DNA from: Chaenocephalus aceratus
Lineage: Eukaryota > Chordata > Actinopteri > Perciformes > Channichthyidae
Assembly: GCA_023974075.1 (NCBI GenBank)
Contig: CM043798.1
Span: 23,342,441 to 23,406,440 of the forward strand
Reading direction: 5' to 3'
Length of the DNA: 64,000 bases
Program-made: the position numbers and the translations under genes
Notes under the pieces: generated by a model
The model's database searches: none
Told to the model about the DNA's origin: nothing
Seen by the model: only the letters and a program-made list of their open reading frames with translations
Shown: one piece after another, positions 1-13,945 of the stretch
Position numbering within the stretch: the stretch's first letter is position 1
Layout of the letters: each line of letters begins with the position of its first letter

Positions 1-2742
<2,742 letters not shown>

Positions 2743-3197
2743 AGGGAGGTAGTGGCGGCTGGAGCCGGGGGGATAGCCCCGACCGGAGGCACGCTTCTAG
2801 ACTTGTGGATGAGGCAGAAAAGCCATTATAGATTGTTATGGTTGGCTGATCGCTCCCTTTCAGCTGCTGAGCTGCACACAAAAGCGTCAGGCAGAAGCTC
2901 AAATAATGGATCTCCTTTCCACACACCCCCTCCGGAGCGTATCTATCTTTATGTGATCACAAATTCATGTTTGGTGGTGGAAGGGTGTGTGTGTTTATTT
3001 GTATGCCTGTTTTTGTGTATGTGAAAAAAAGAAACATCACAAGAAAGAAGGACTTTAAATTATTTTTTGTGTAGCTGGTGCAGGTGAGCATTTGATGAAT
3101 GGGTTGTTTTTCATTGACAAAATGTGCATGGGAGTTGATGTGCTAAAAGCATTATTATGAACCTCAGGTGTTACCAGGGAAACAAAGCTATATTTAG

Positions 3198-3427
<230 letters not shown>

Positions 3428-3514
3428 CAAAAGAACTTCCTACTGATGAGATCAGGAAGGACCAGTTTGTATAGGACTTAGTAGGATTTATTGGCATAGA
3501 TGCATAGATACCCT

Positions 3515-3523
<9 letters not shown>

Positions 3524-3554
<31 letters not shown>

Positions 3555-3688
3555 TATATAGATGGATAGATAGATAGATAGATAGACAGATAGATAGATA
3601 CATAGATAGATAAATAGATAGATACATAGATAAATACATAGATACATAGATAAATACATAGATAGAGATGGATAGATAGACAGATAGT
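3524..3688. repeat. Compound (TA)n / (GATA)n microsatellite
   Basis: A TA run of about 30 bp grades into imperfect GATA/GACA/CATA tetranucleotide repeats. Frames across it encode only Ile-Tyr-Leu-Ser strings. Confidence 0.95.
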
Positions 3689-5845
3689 TTCGTGATTTTT
3701 GGGCAAATCCTCAATGTACTTCACTATTTGTCTTTTTAGAAACTGCCAGCTTTAACATGTTCAAAGGTGTTATCTTCGATTTCCAACATAGCACAATGAC
3801 AGCAATGTTGTTTGTGTCATTGGGCTTCGGTGACATTGAGGGGAGTAACATCCATCCATTGATCTATAAATAGACCTGGAGCCATTTTTAGACCAAAGCC
3901 ATGCTGTGATACCTGAGTGCTGCTTTTTACTAACAGGATGACACGTCTCAGTCAATATCAAAACTGGACGAGGGATTATATCTCAATGATGCCCTCACCT
4001 CATAGTCTCCAAATGTGACAGCGGTGTGTGGTAGTTTTTAATATTAACATTATCCTAATTTTACTTTATGTATTAATTGTTTTGGCCATATTTACAGTTA
4101 TAGTTCTTACTGATGATCTTACCAAGGGCAACCACATCCTGTCATCCTGAAAGGCCACACGGCCGTCCGCTGGCTGTCGCAGAATCAAACCTGTAACCTT
4201 TTATCAGCACTAATAGGTCCTTTTAATAGGTCTGTCTCTGCATGCTATAGGTCATCCTGATCCCAGGGTGCATTTTTAACATTAGTAGGCTATATTTTTC
4301 ATTTGATGTTCTAACTTGTGCCATTACTGCAGAAAAGTCTGTCCGTTGTCAAAAGCAACACCTATACTTTTCACAGTACATTGTATAAGTGTTTTCATGA
4401 TGCTCTTTTTTACAAAAACACAACACATTTGCAAATCTTGGCCATCTGACATAAATGTAGTTTTTATTTTAATTTTAAATCATGTGTGGACAGTTTAACC
4501 TTCTGGAAAGAAGTATTTTTTCCAGTTCAAGGCAAAGGGAAGTGCTATCTGTCCACTAGCAATTTATCTTTTCAGGCCTTGGAGTCAGAGACACAAGACT
4601 GATCAAGGCTGTTCTTGTTATTTCAGCCCAGTGTAGAGATGGGAATGGAATGTACTGTTAATGTAATGACATGTCATACTAAGTTGAGGCAGAGCATACC
4701 TTACAGCTAAACAGTCCTGTCACATTGTGGGGAACATCATGAATCATGAATATGTACTCATATGTATTATGAGTTGACATGTACACCTAAAAATGCTGAT
4801 GTTACCACAATGACTGAATGCAGCATTTTGCCTCATGTCTTTTTTTACTGGTAAAATGTATTAGCGGAATTTAAACTATAGCAATCTTTCTCCTGCATCA
4901 TAGACTGCGGAGGAAGTGATCGAAAAATGAAATGTTTTTGTATGTGCATAAAAGTTAGCAACATAATACAAATATATGTTAAATATTACATTTACTTAGA
5001 TCTTAAGGCTGCCACGTCTGGTAAATGTTTTCGAGTGGGGAATGGGCTCATTGTAATTTGTCAATGACCTTTAGGGAACAGCTGCTGTTTTCACCAAATG
5101 CAGTCTATGTTTTTTACCAACTGTGGGTGTTTATCATAGACTGTATGTGTTTATACCTCTGTCTTCAGGGGGCAGTAGTGAGTGCATTACAGCATGGTGC
5201 TGCACAATGAGGGGAAGAAGACAGCACACCGAAAACAGAAAGGTGAGCTTTCTGATTAATCGGAAGTGTTTTAAAACTGTAATTTTGGATTTTACTTTAG
5301 AATATACTTCAAGGAAGAAGACTTTCTGTTTGGTTTAGCAAATGCACATCTGGTTTAACATACCAAATGCTTTGTTTTGGTATTTTCAATTTATAACATG
5401 CCTTTTTGCTTTGTCTACAAGAACTATTTTGTAGCTCAATGCAATATCAATGAACTGATGCATAAAGATTTGCTGCAGTCAAAGCACACTTAAGATTATG
5501 CATCCCCTTCTTATCCAAGGAGGAAGCATTGGAGCATTGCTCAGTCCTGATAATGAGTGATTCTTGGTCATGTGTAAGTAATAAAACCCAGCACATTGTT
5601 TATTTCCTTAACCTGACCTCTTTTCAGAGCATGCATAATTAGGATTATTGCACCGACCGCAGTGATTGTTTACAGAAGTCACTGTTTCTAACTCATGCCA
5701 TATAAATTAAGTGTTGTGCACTTGCGTGTTTGTGTATGATGGACATGGAACAGTTTTAATTAACAGTCCATTCATTATATTTTGCTGTGACGTCTTTATC
5801 GCTTTCAACACATTGTCAAACACGTCTTTCTGCCTCCCATGTATC
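3689..5845. other. Intergenic, no gene seen
   Basis: No conserved coding frame and no terminal repeats seen. Short open frames near 3770-3961 and 5025-5338 resemble no known protein. The region ends exactly at the left end of DIRS copy 1. Confidence 0.55.
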
Positions 5846-6043
5846 TGAGGTTACGTACTGTAACCCAGCTCTATGAGTATAGGCGCAGCCCTCTAAGGCT
5901 ATCGCTATTGGGTAATCCCACTGCACGTGTGCAGCACTGACAGACTTAATCCACGCCCACCTGGGCCCCACCTCCGGCCTCACTTCCGTATAAATAGGAA
6001 GATGGCCCGTCCAACTGCTCCCACACAAACAGCTTTTCTTCAG
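5846..6043 (+). repeat. DIRS copy 1 left inverted terminal repeat
   Basis: From about 5884 it matches the reverse complement of the right terminal repeat with few changes. The outermost 40 bases differ from the right end, as in DIRS elements, where each end carries a unique tip copied in the internal complementary region. It contains a TATAAATAG box at 5989-5997 and an ATTGG (CCAAT-box complement) near 5908. Confidence 0.9.
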
Positions 6044-6070
6044 CTATTCGCGGAGCCAGTGGGGCCCGAA

Positions 6071-6171
6071 CCTTAGAGGGCTGCGCCTATACTCATAGAA
6101 GCTGGGTTACAGTACGTAACCTCAGTTCTATTTCGTATGAGGCTTCGCCCTCTAAGGCTATCGCTATTGGG
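6071..6171. repeat. DIRS copy 1 internal complementary region
   Basis: The left half (to 6124) is the reverse complement of the element's left tip with one extra A. The right half (from 6125) is the exact reverse complement of the right tip. In DIRS biology this region templates joining of the ends into the circular intermediate. It sits just beyond the 3' end of the recombinase gene, the canonical place. Confidence 0.93.
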
Positions 6172-6474
6172 TTAAGGGCGAAGCAGGATGTAGTCCACGC
6201 CCCACTGGTCCGTCCGTAACCAGAAGCACAAAAACCCATCTACTCAATTAATAACCCATGCGAAAAAGAAAGGAGCATCACAGTCCCTGGAAATATAGCA
6301 TTATTCCAAATGAATATTCTCTTTAAGGGAATGAAGGTGAATACCCGTCGTTTTAAAAAAAAAAAAGTAGAGATAAACAAATCCCACTTGTTAAACCTAT
6401 AAAAAAGGGGCAAAAGGGGCAGCTCTCTGAATGCCGATAGGCAGGAGAGAGGGCACGCCGTTTAGTCCCTGACA

Positions 6475-7407
6475 TTACTCAATCTGACAGAACAGCAGTA
6501 CTGAATGTGTCAGAGAGGAATGGGAGACATCCCTCAAATAAAAACGAATAAAAGAACAGGGGGAAGACCAAGATGCAGCATTGCAAATGTCTCCCACTGT
6601 CATTCCTCCATGCAACGTCATAGAGGTTGAAATTCCTCTGGTGCTGTGCGCTTTGATGTTTTCTGGGGGATCCACCCCAGAGTAAATACGCCTGTGACAC
6701 AGCCTCACCCAACCAGTGTGACAGCCGCTGTGCAGATAGAGGCTGCCCTATTGAGTGCTCTCTGTAATGCACAAACAGGCGCTGAGACTTGCGCAACGTG
6801 GCTGTGCGTGCAATATAACATGACAGCGCACGTACGGGACGGAGGAGATGAGATGTGGCTTCCTCCTCTGATGTGTGAGGAGGAGGGAAGAAACCATCCA
6901 AAGTGATCCCTCTCGTCTAAAAGAGCTTGTGATCACCTTTGGCATAAAAGCCGGTTTAAGGCGCAAAACAGCTGAGCTGCCATCTCCTTGGATCTGGAGA
7001 CATGACGGAGCCACAGAGAGAGCAGACACATCACTCACCCTTTTAGCTGATGTCAGAGCCAGGAGCAGCGCTACTTTGGCTGACAAGAACTTCAGGGGAA
7101 CCTGATCTAAAGGTTCAAATGGAGCTTTACTCAGTGCGTAATACTAAGCCAAAAACCCATTGAGGCGCTAAAGCGCGTGACCCATGTCTGAGTCTCTGTG
7201 CTCCCCGTAGAAAACGTTTTGTCAGAGGGTGACTAAACACCGTGCTGACACCAAACCTACGTGGCAAGATGAAATGGCAGCAGCATATGTTTTTACCGTG
7301 CTATAAGCCAATTCCTGTCCAGCAACAGCTGGAGGAACGACAGCACGAGGCAGGGGGCCCAACGGGGTCCAGGATTTTCCCTGCACACCACACGGAGCGC
7401 TGTCCAT
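6475..7407 (-). pseudogene. DIRS copy 1 tyrosine recombinase (frameshifted)
   Basis: Remains of the YR gene that would integrate the circular DNA. The core-binding (N-terminal) domain is visible at 7222-7407 with LAYSTVKTYAAAISSCHVGL. The catalytic domain continues at 6748-7086 with LLALTSAKRVSDVSALSV, whose Arg is the first catalytic residue. The segment at 6475-6708 has AHSTRG (His-x-x-Arg) and FIRFYLRDV, which carries the nucleophilic Tyr. All catalytic residues survive but lie in three frames separated by shifts near 7100 and 6750, so no full-length protein can be made as written. Confidence 0.88.
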
Positions 7408-8480
7408 TTGGCTGTGTAGGATGTGTGTTCAGCAGCTGCGCTGATCGAACACCTCCCTGGCGATTTATGTAGGCCGCCGCTGCTTTGTTGTCTGTTTGAA
7501 TCAATGTTGATTGTACAGCCACGGGACGAAGTGCTGGAGCACTTTCCATACGGAGAGTAATTCCAGCCCGTTATATGGAGAGACATGTGAGCCGGCCACT
7601 GTCCCCCCACTGCCTGCGACATGCACGTTCCTCAGCCTGCGAGAGATGCATCTGTGAACACTGCGGTGTGTGACGTCACTCTGCTCAGGGGCACCCCCAC
7701 TGACAGGACGTGGAGATTTTTCCAGTAGGTCAAATCCAAAACCACGGAAGGAGGAATGTACACCATGCGTCTCCTCTGACGCACGGGGTCGATGCACAGG
7801 CGAATAAACCACCTGGAGTCTCCTCACTATGAAGGAGACCCAGGGGGATCACCACGTGACCAGCTGATATCATGTCTAACAGCTGCATCACGGAGAGGGC
7901 CGTCACCGCCCCGCGGGGTGTGACGCGCCGGAGGAGAGCTGTCACTTTCTCTCCTCTCCGCTGTGAGAGTCGCGCTCTCATGCGGGCTGAGTTCAATTCC
8001 ACTCCCAGTTAAAAAGATAACCTGGGAGGGACGAGGACAGCTCTTCTTCCAGTTGATAATGAAACCCAGGTTTGACAGATGAGATACGAGCTGTATCGTC
8101 TGTAAGCCGCTTCCTCCCTTCCTGGAGCGAGCCAGCCACAGCCGGTCGTCCAGGTAAAATAACACTCATCCCCATTCTGAGTAACTGCTCCCACCGGCTC
8201 CACCCACTTTGAAAAAGTGCGTGGAGCCAGGAATGAGAAACACAGGAAATTCTGTGTTTCGGGATGATGGTTACGTGGAGGACTGCATCCTTCAGGACTA
8301 TGGATGTGCACCTCCCTGGTGCACTCCAGCACCTGTTTGATCGTCAGCATGGGAAAAGGCCATTCCCTTGTTGGACACTGACAGATCGAGGATGGGTCTC
8401 ATTCCCCCTGCCCCGTCTCCTTCGGGACCAGAAAATACCGGGAGTAAAAACCCTGATTTTCTTCCCCATGAGGAACCCTG
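7301..8480 (-). pseudogene. DIRS copy 1 reverse transcriptase-RNase H (frameshifted)
   Basis: On the minus strand, 8402-8455 encodes GFYSRYFLVPKETGQGE, the start of the DIRS RT fingers domain. 8009-8350 holds the middle of the palm in mixed frames. 7827-8165 begins with FYLDDRLWLARS, containing the YLDD catalytic box, followed by LGFIINWKKS. RNase H follows: 7301-7549 contains TLIQTDNKAAAAYINRQGG with its catalytic-type Asp. At least four frame changes occur. The end of RNase H overlaps the start of the recombinase, a usual DIRS arrangement. A methyltransferase-like domain, found in some DIRS elements, was not seen. Confidence 0.85.
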
Positions 8481-8639
8481 GAAAAAAGCTTCCTTTTAAC
8501 CAGAGTTCCTGCCGCTCTGCACGGAGCGAGAGACACTGTTCCCAGGATGACAGGACTTCCTGTATCCCGTAGAACTGCGGGGGAGGACGGGGAGAGGCGA
8601 ACTGCAGAGACTACTCTCTGCCCATCCGCCTGCTCATCC

Positions 8640-10590
8640 ATCTGTCCATCAGACACACGCGCCGCCACCCTGAGTACCATCCAGTACTCTGATAGCGCCG
8701 GGTGTACATTCTCTGGATGTGCTGTGGTTGGTGGCAAACCACGCCAGAGCCCTCCACACGCTGCATTTCACACAGGCTCTCATTATGTCGCCGTTTAGGA
8801 GAATACTCGTAAACTGCGCATTCACGCTCAACATCACTAAGGGATGAGCGGAGGTGTGTGCAGTGCTGTCCACCCGAGGTGTAATAATGGCCCTCCGTGG
8901 GCTTATTACGACCGTGGGTAGGAGGTACGTCTGAGACAGAGGAAAAATCCGTGCTGCCTAAACCCAAAAAGTTTAAAGGTAGACGATTTGAATAGCAAGC
9001 CCTGCTGTTTTATTAACCGATAAGTTAAAAAACCCAGCCGGCTTAGGCAGCGAGCCATGCTGCCAAGTAACCAATAGGCTATTGGCAGCCGGCTTAACCG
9101 GGGAGCCTTGCTGCATATTATATTCCATCTGTCCATTGAACACACACGCCACCACTCAGCGCGCCAACCTGCTCTGGATGTGCTGTGGTTGTCATGGTGA
9201 CGAGCCACGCCAGAGCCCTCCAGACGCTGCACCTCACACAGGCTCTCATGTCCACTGTAACACATTTTCCTGTCAAACAACAGTAAAGCGCCGGCAGTCT
9301 CTTCACAGAAGGCCTGCACTTCACTGCCATACCACAGTACTCATACTGTGAAATGACTTTACAGCTCATTAACAGTAAAATACCGGCAGCAGAGACGCCA
9401 GCAATACACTGAAATTATACAGTATTCATACTGTTGAACAATTTCAGTTCATTACTGTACACAATTGAATAATTCACAGAAACATTCTGGTTATAGGGGG
9501 CTGCCAGTAGATTAGTGCCGAAAATCAGCTTAAAAATAACAGTAATTGCTTACAGTGTTAAACTGGACACCGAGGTGCGTTCACGCTCAACACCCCTAAG
9601 GGATGAGCGGAGCTGTGTGCAGTGCTGTCCTCACTGTAATAATGGCACTCGTGGGCTCATTACCGTGTGTAGGAGGTAGGTTTGGGACAGAGGAGAAAAA
9701 CTGAGCTGCCTAAAAACCAATAGGTTTTAAAGACAGCCTATTTATGCAGCGAGCCATGCTTCCTATAACCGACAGGTTAGGGGCAGCCGGCTTACCCGGT
9801 GGGCCTTGCTGCTTATTATTATTCATCTGTCCATCGAACACACACGTCGCCATTCTGAGTAATATTCTGAGAGCGCGCGACATGCTCTGGATGTGCTGTG
9901 GTTGTCATGGTGACGAGCCACGTCAGAGCCCTCGCCGCCGTTGCCCGTGAAGCAACCCAAGAGGGGCCCGGACCGAAAAGCTGCGAGGGGCCCTCCACAT
10001 CGCTGCATCTCACACCGGCTCTCATCCTGTCTCTGTTTAGGAGAAGGCTCGTAACCTGGACATTGAGGCGCGTTCACGCTCAACCCTGCTGAGGAATGAG
10101 CGGAGGTGTGTGCAGTGCTATTCACACAGTGCGTAATAACAGCCCTGGGCTCATTACGACCGTGTGTAGTAGGCACATCTGGGACAGAGGAAAAAAACCG
10201 TGCTGCCTGCTAGCCGACAGGTTAGGAGCATCAGGTTTAAACGTCAAGCCCTGCTGTCTAATAACCGCCTGGTTAAATACAGCTGGCTTGCGCCACGAGC
10301 CCTGCTGCCTGCTGACTGACAGGTTACAGCCGGCTCTTGCACCTCCACACGCTGTATTGCACAGCGGCTCTCATCATGTCGCCGTTTAGGAGAAGGCTCG
10401 TAAACCGGACATTGAGGCGCGTTCACGCTCAAACCCGCTTGAGGAATGAAAGGTGTGTGGAGGCATATCTGTGACATAGGAAACAAGTCCGTGCTGTCTA
10501 ATCAACCGCCAGGTTTTAAAGACAGCCGGTTTGTGCCGCGAGCCCTGTTGCCTAATAACCGACAGGCTATGAGGCAACCGCTTATGTCAT
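8640..10590. repeat. Degenerate tandem repeats replacing the 5' half of DIRS copy 1
   Basis: A unit containing TGGATGTGCTGTGGTTG, then a motif starting ACGCCAGAGCCCTCC, then CGCGTTCACGCTCAA and a GAGCGGAGGTGTGTGCAGTG-like box recurs from about 8715, 9174, 9889 and (partly) 10340. Spacing is about 460, 715 and 460 bp. Short minus-strand frames repeat the same peptide (MQRVEGSGV and variants), which is a by-product of the repetition. No gag-like sequence was recognised. Confidence 0.75.
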
Positions 10591-10722
10591 CCGGAGGAGA
10601 GCTCTCCTGAACCGGGGGAACGGGGAGATCTCCTTAGGCGGCTGCCTCTCCGATGATCTCCGGGAGTTCCTGGAGAATACCGCCTATACGGCAGAGCCTA
10701 GATGGCGGATAGTGTCAGCCCG

Positions 10723-11062
10723 GCAGCCGAACCCACAGGCTCGGCTGCCGGGCTGACACCGGGCCCCGCCCGGCAGCCGAACCTATAGGGTCGGCCGCCG
10801 GGCTGACCGGGCCCGCCCGGCATCCGAACCCATAGGCTCGGCTGCCGGGCTGACACCGGGCCCCGCCCGGCATCCGAACCCATAGGCTCGGCTGCCGGGC
10901 TGACACCGGGCCCCGCCCGGCATCCGAACCCATAGGCTCGGCTGCCGGGCTGACACCGGGCCCCGCCCGGCATCCGAACCCATAGGCTCGGCTGCCGGGC
11001 TGACACCGGGCCCCGCCCGGCATCCGAACCCATAGGCTCGGCTGCCGGGCTGACACCGGGCC
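10723..11062. repeat. 50-bp GC-rich minisatellite, about 7 copies
   Basis: Units starting CAGCCGAACC or CATCCGAACC begin at 10723, 10773, 10821, 10871, 10921, 10971 and 11021, so the period is 50 bp (one unit is 48). The last four units are essentially identical. Because 50 is not a multiple of 3 and no unit contains a minus-strand stop, all three minus frames stay open through the array and give the same peptide cycle. Confidence 0.95.
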
Positions 11063-11326
11063 CCGCCCTGTCTCCCCCGTCCGGAGGAGAGGGAGGATGG
11101 GGCCGGGGGAACCACATAGTGATCCGTGAAGGGAGGGGAAGGAGTCGCCTGACTGCTGCCCACCACTCGGATCCAATAATCAAGGCTTGGCCAATCATCC
11201 CTGGCCGCAGCCGCGAGAGCGTTCGCTCTCTGTTGTCTGTGGGCCAGAGGAAGACGGACACAATGAGTGCGCGACACCTGGGGATTGAGAGCCGCGTTTG
11301 CTTGCTCCAATCCCCGGCAGGACTCA

Positions 11327-11385
11327 CCTGTATCGTCTGTGTAAAGCCGCTTCCTCCCTGGAGCGAGCCAGCCACAGCCGGTCGT
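11327..11385 (-). repeat. Displaced second copy of the DIRS RT YLDD-proximal segment
   Basis: This stretch nearly repeats 8090-8152, the part of the RT gene just downstream of the YLDD box (shared core CCTGGAGCGAGCCAGCCACA). A neighbouring block at 11409-11455 likewise repeats 11064-11104. Both show local duplication and reshuffling inside the element. Confidence 0.8.
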
Positions 11386-11528
11386 AATTCATATGTCGGC
11401 TAACCCCGAGCCCCGCCCTGTCTCCCCCGTCCGGAGGAGAGGGAGAATGGGGCCAGGGGGAAATGTTTGCTTTCTAGTAAACAGCTCTGAAAAGAGCTTG
11501 TGCCTGTACAGTGCTTCTGCAACGGAGT

Positions 11529-11698
11529 GCTGAAGAAAAATGGGAGCAGTTGGACGGGCCATCTTCCTATTTATACGGAAGTGAGGCCGGAGGTGGGGCC
11601 CAGGTGGGCGTGGATTAAGTCTGTCAGTGCTGCACACGTGCAGTGGGATTACCCAATAGCGATAGCCTTAGAGGGCGAAGCCTCATACGAAATAGAAC
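11529..11698 (-). promoter_or_regulatory. DIRS copy 1 right inverted terminal repeat with TATA-like box
   Basis: Reverse complement of the left terminal repeat. Read on the minus strand it carries CCAAT-type and TATAAATAG elements (plus-strand CTATTTATA at 11567-11575) oriented toward the element's genes, so it is the likely promoter. Promoter function is inferred; only the motif and its orientation are seen. Confidence 0.6.
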
Positions 11699-12509
11699 CC
11701 TTCCTCTCCTTTATCTTCCTTGCTCTGTCTTCTTCTCTTCTCCTGGACTATTATCTCTTCATCTGTCTCTCTTTCCCTATCTATTTTTCTCTCTCTCCCC
11801 ACTCTCAGTCTCTCCCATGGGTCCACAGGAGATGATAAGGTGATGTCATACCTCCGCTTCCTGGGGATGTGAGTAACTCTGTACACTGTGTGCCTTGGGC
11901 AATGACAGGGAGTGTGTTTGTGTTAGTGTGAGTAGCAAATAGTTTGTGTTTCTGAATGAGAGAGACGCAAATGGAGAAAGGAGGAGGAGGAGAAAGGAGA
12001 CATGCGTGAAATGACTGACTGTAAAGCTGCTTGGACAACACAGTCTCACTCCCTGATAGTCCAATAGCAACGCTTGGTCAGGGTCCTTGGTGTGCAGTTG
12101 TGACGCGCCGAGTCTCCTTCAGCTTAATAAACGGACGAAAAGAGCTTTCAACTGATTGCAATGTATTCCCATTGGCGGCGGTATTTGAGGCTCAGGGAAG
12201 CACCGCATCCGTCCATGGGTCCTTCTCAGGTCGATTATTTTCATTTCCTCGCTCCTCGCTCCTCGGTATCACCGGAAGTTGATTTGTTCGCGCCATCTTG
12301 AGTACCGTCCCATGGCGCTTATTTCTCCCAGAGGACCGAGGAGCGATAATGGAGGAGCGATAATGGAGGAATCACCAGACCATCCTCCGATGAAATCCAC
12401 AGATACTCGCCCCGCCCCCTTACTGTGTATCGCTCACTGATTGGACGATGCAGCGCATGCACTGATGCTTCTTGACATGAGAGCAGTTTCCCTGCAGAGT
12501 GAAGAAAGT
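11699..12509. other. No gene seen; low-copy or repeat-derived sequence
   Basis: Pyrimidine-rich sequence (11700-11820) is followed by purine-rich sequence. Around 12225-12365 there are short direct repeats of TCCTCGC and of GATAATGGAGGAGC resembling the core of a degenerate hAT-like MITE, but no TSD could be fixed. Confidence 0.4.
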
Positions 12510-13500
12510 AGGCTTGTTTGAGACGCGTTGCAGCTCGCCTCGAAAGTAGACGAGAATAGCCGATCGCAGCCGGGGGAGGTCTCAAAAAGCTCGCCTGAAG
12601 TCAGACAGCTCGGAGTCGGCTTCCTCTTCTTCTTCTTCTCTCGGTTTTTTGGCGGATTGCAAACAACTTTAAGGTGCATACCGCCACCTCCGGAGTCGGC
12701 TTGACTCGGTTTGCATTTATAAAGAATGCACACGTGTTTAATCGTTAATGTCAGATATGTACTAAGTACATTTATTCCTGCTCAAGATTAGATTCAACTT
12801 TATTGTTATTGCACATATTACAGGTACTGAGACAACAAAATGCAGTTTAGCTTCTAACCAGGTGCAACAAGCAGTGAAGTGAAAAGTAATGTACACAATA
12901 GACAGAATAAAATATAGAATGAATTGAATGATGAATAAACAGTGAGGGGTATGAATACACTAGATATCAGCCTGTGAGCAGTATGAACAGTGTGTATGAA
13001 TATGCTAAGATATATAAAGTATTAAAACGGTAAGCAGTGCAAGTATAGTATAAAATATATAGATATTAATTTCATGATGATAAACATTGTGGAACAATGA
13101 TGAAACATGGGAATGGATGTGGCGACGTAAAACTGACACAAAACAACAACAAACTTTGCCGAGCCAATTGGAGAGTTTCATCAGCAGCACGTGGTAAAAA
13201 CCACCAATGAGCACTCAGCTCGAGATACCAGCAAGTCGTTTCCATGGATGTATAATAAGAACTGGATACAGCGTGGGAGGCGGGGCCTCATTCATTCCTA
13301 TGAGAGTTGCTCATTGGCGCATGATGATAAAATGGCCCAACTTTTGAGAGAGCGAAACGTCACAGATTACCCGGCATGCCTGAGAAGTACCCGTATGTGC
13401 GCTCATAGCGCATGCGCAACTTCAACCAAAATGCTCGTTCACATCAAGCACGTCAATTTGCGTACACGTAACAGCACCGCACGTTCATGAAAGCATGGTA
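12510..13500. mobile_element. Short-TIR DNA element, copy 1 (right end not resolved)
   Basis: Begins AGGCTTGTTTGAGACGCG and continues with a block (to about 12680) closely matching 13946-14070. A second shared block, 12785-13235, matches 14403-14850. After about 13240 the two copies diverge and no inverted terminus is visible here, so this copy is truncated or rearranged. No transposase frame is present. Confidence 0.6.
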
Positions 13501-13671
13501 ATGATTTGTTATTATGATGGATTTGATATTAACGAGGCGGCAGTTAGCAGCTAGCGGCTAGCTAGTAATTATGCTAATGTGCACATCAATCGTTATGTAC
13601 TTATATTACGCTGTAACAGGATCTAGTGATATCCAACAGAGCTTCATTTAGCATGAAAGAATGATTGCACT

Positions 13672-13694
13672 GTATATATATATATATATATATA
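13672..13694. repeat. (TA)n microsatellite
   Basis: Short perfect TA run between the two copies of the short-TIR element. The surrounding 13500-13945 holds no recognisable gene. Confidence 0.9.
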
Positions 13695-13945
13695 CTTATA
13701 ATAATAAGTCATATTAACTATTTAATACAACATTTACGGTACAAGATTTAATCATACAGCCCATGTAGTATGATAATGAATTACAGCAAACATGTGCAAT
13801 ATATCCATTATTACAGCTCCGTGGGATGGCAGTAAGACGATATGGGTCCGTTCTTATTGTGCATCCATGGGTAAAGATAAACGCAACTCACATTGGTTTC
13901 TCAAACAGCATCTCTGTAAACTACGTGTATTCACTGAATTTCACT

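Larger units (their letters stand above)
5846..11698 (-). mobile_element. DIRS-type tyrosine-recombinase retrotransposon, copy 1 (degenerate)
   Basis: A DIRS element of about 5.85 kb read on the minus strand. The outer parts are inverted terminal repeats (about 5846-6043 and 11529-11698). An internal complementary region at 6071-6171 joins the reverse complement of the left end (to TGAGGTTACG) directly to the reverse complement of the right end (from AAATAGAAC); this fixes both termini. In minus-strand order the interior holds a GC-rich minisatellite and tandem repeats where gag should be, then reverse transcriptase, RNase H and tyrosine recombinase remains. The bases flanking the two ends show no target-site duplication, as expected for tyrosine-recombinase integration. 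Frameshifts throughout make it non-autonomous. Confidence 0.93.

Noticed and set aside
4130..4215. tRNA-derived SINE suggested by AGAATCAAACCTGTAACC
   Set aside because: Only a loose B-box-like match on the minus strand; no A box, tail or TSD.
10723..11062. Regular 50-bp repeats as a CRISPR array
   Set aside because: Units are directly adjacent with no unique spacers and lie inside a eukaryotic retrotransposon; this is a minisatellite.
10698..11375. 225-codon open frame as a gene
   Set aside because: Most of it is the minisatellite read in one of three equally open frames, and the rest is a duplicated RT fragment.
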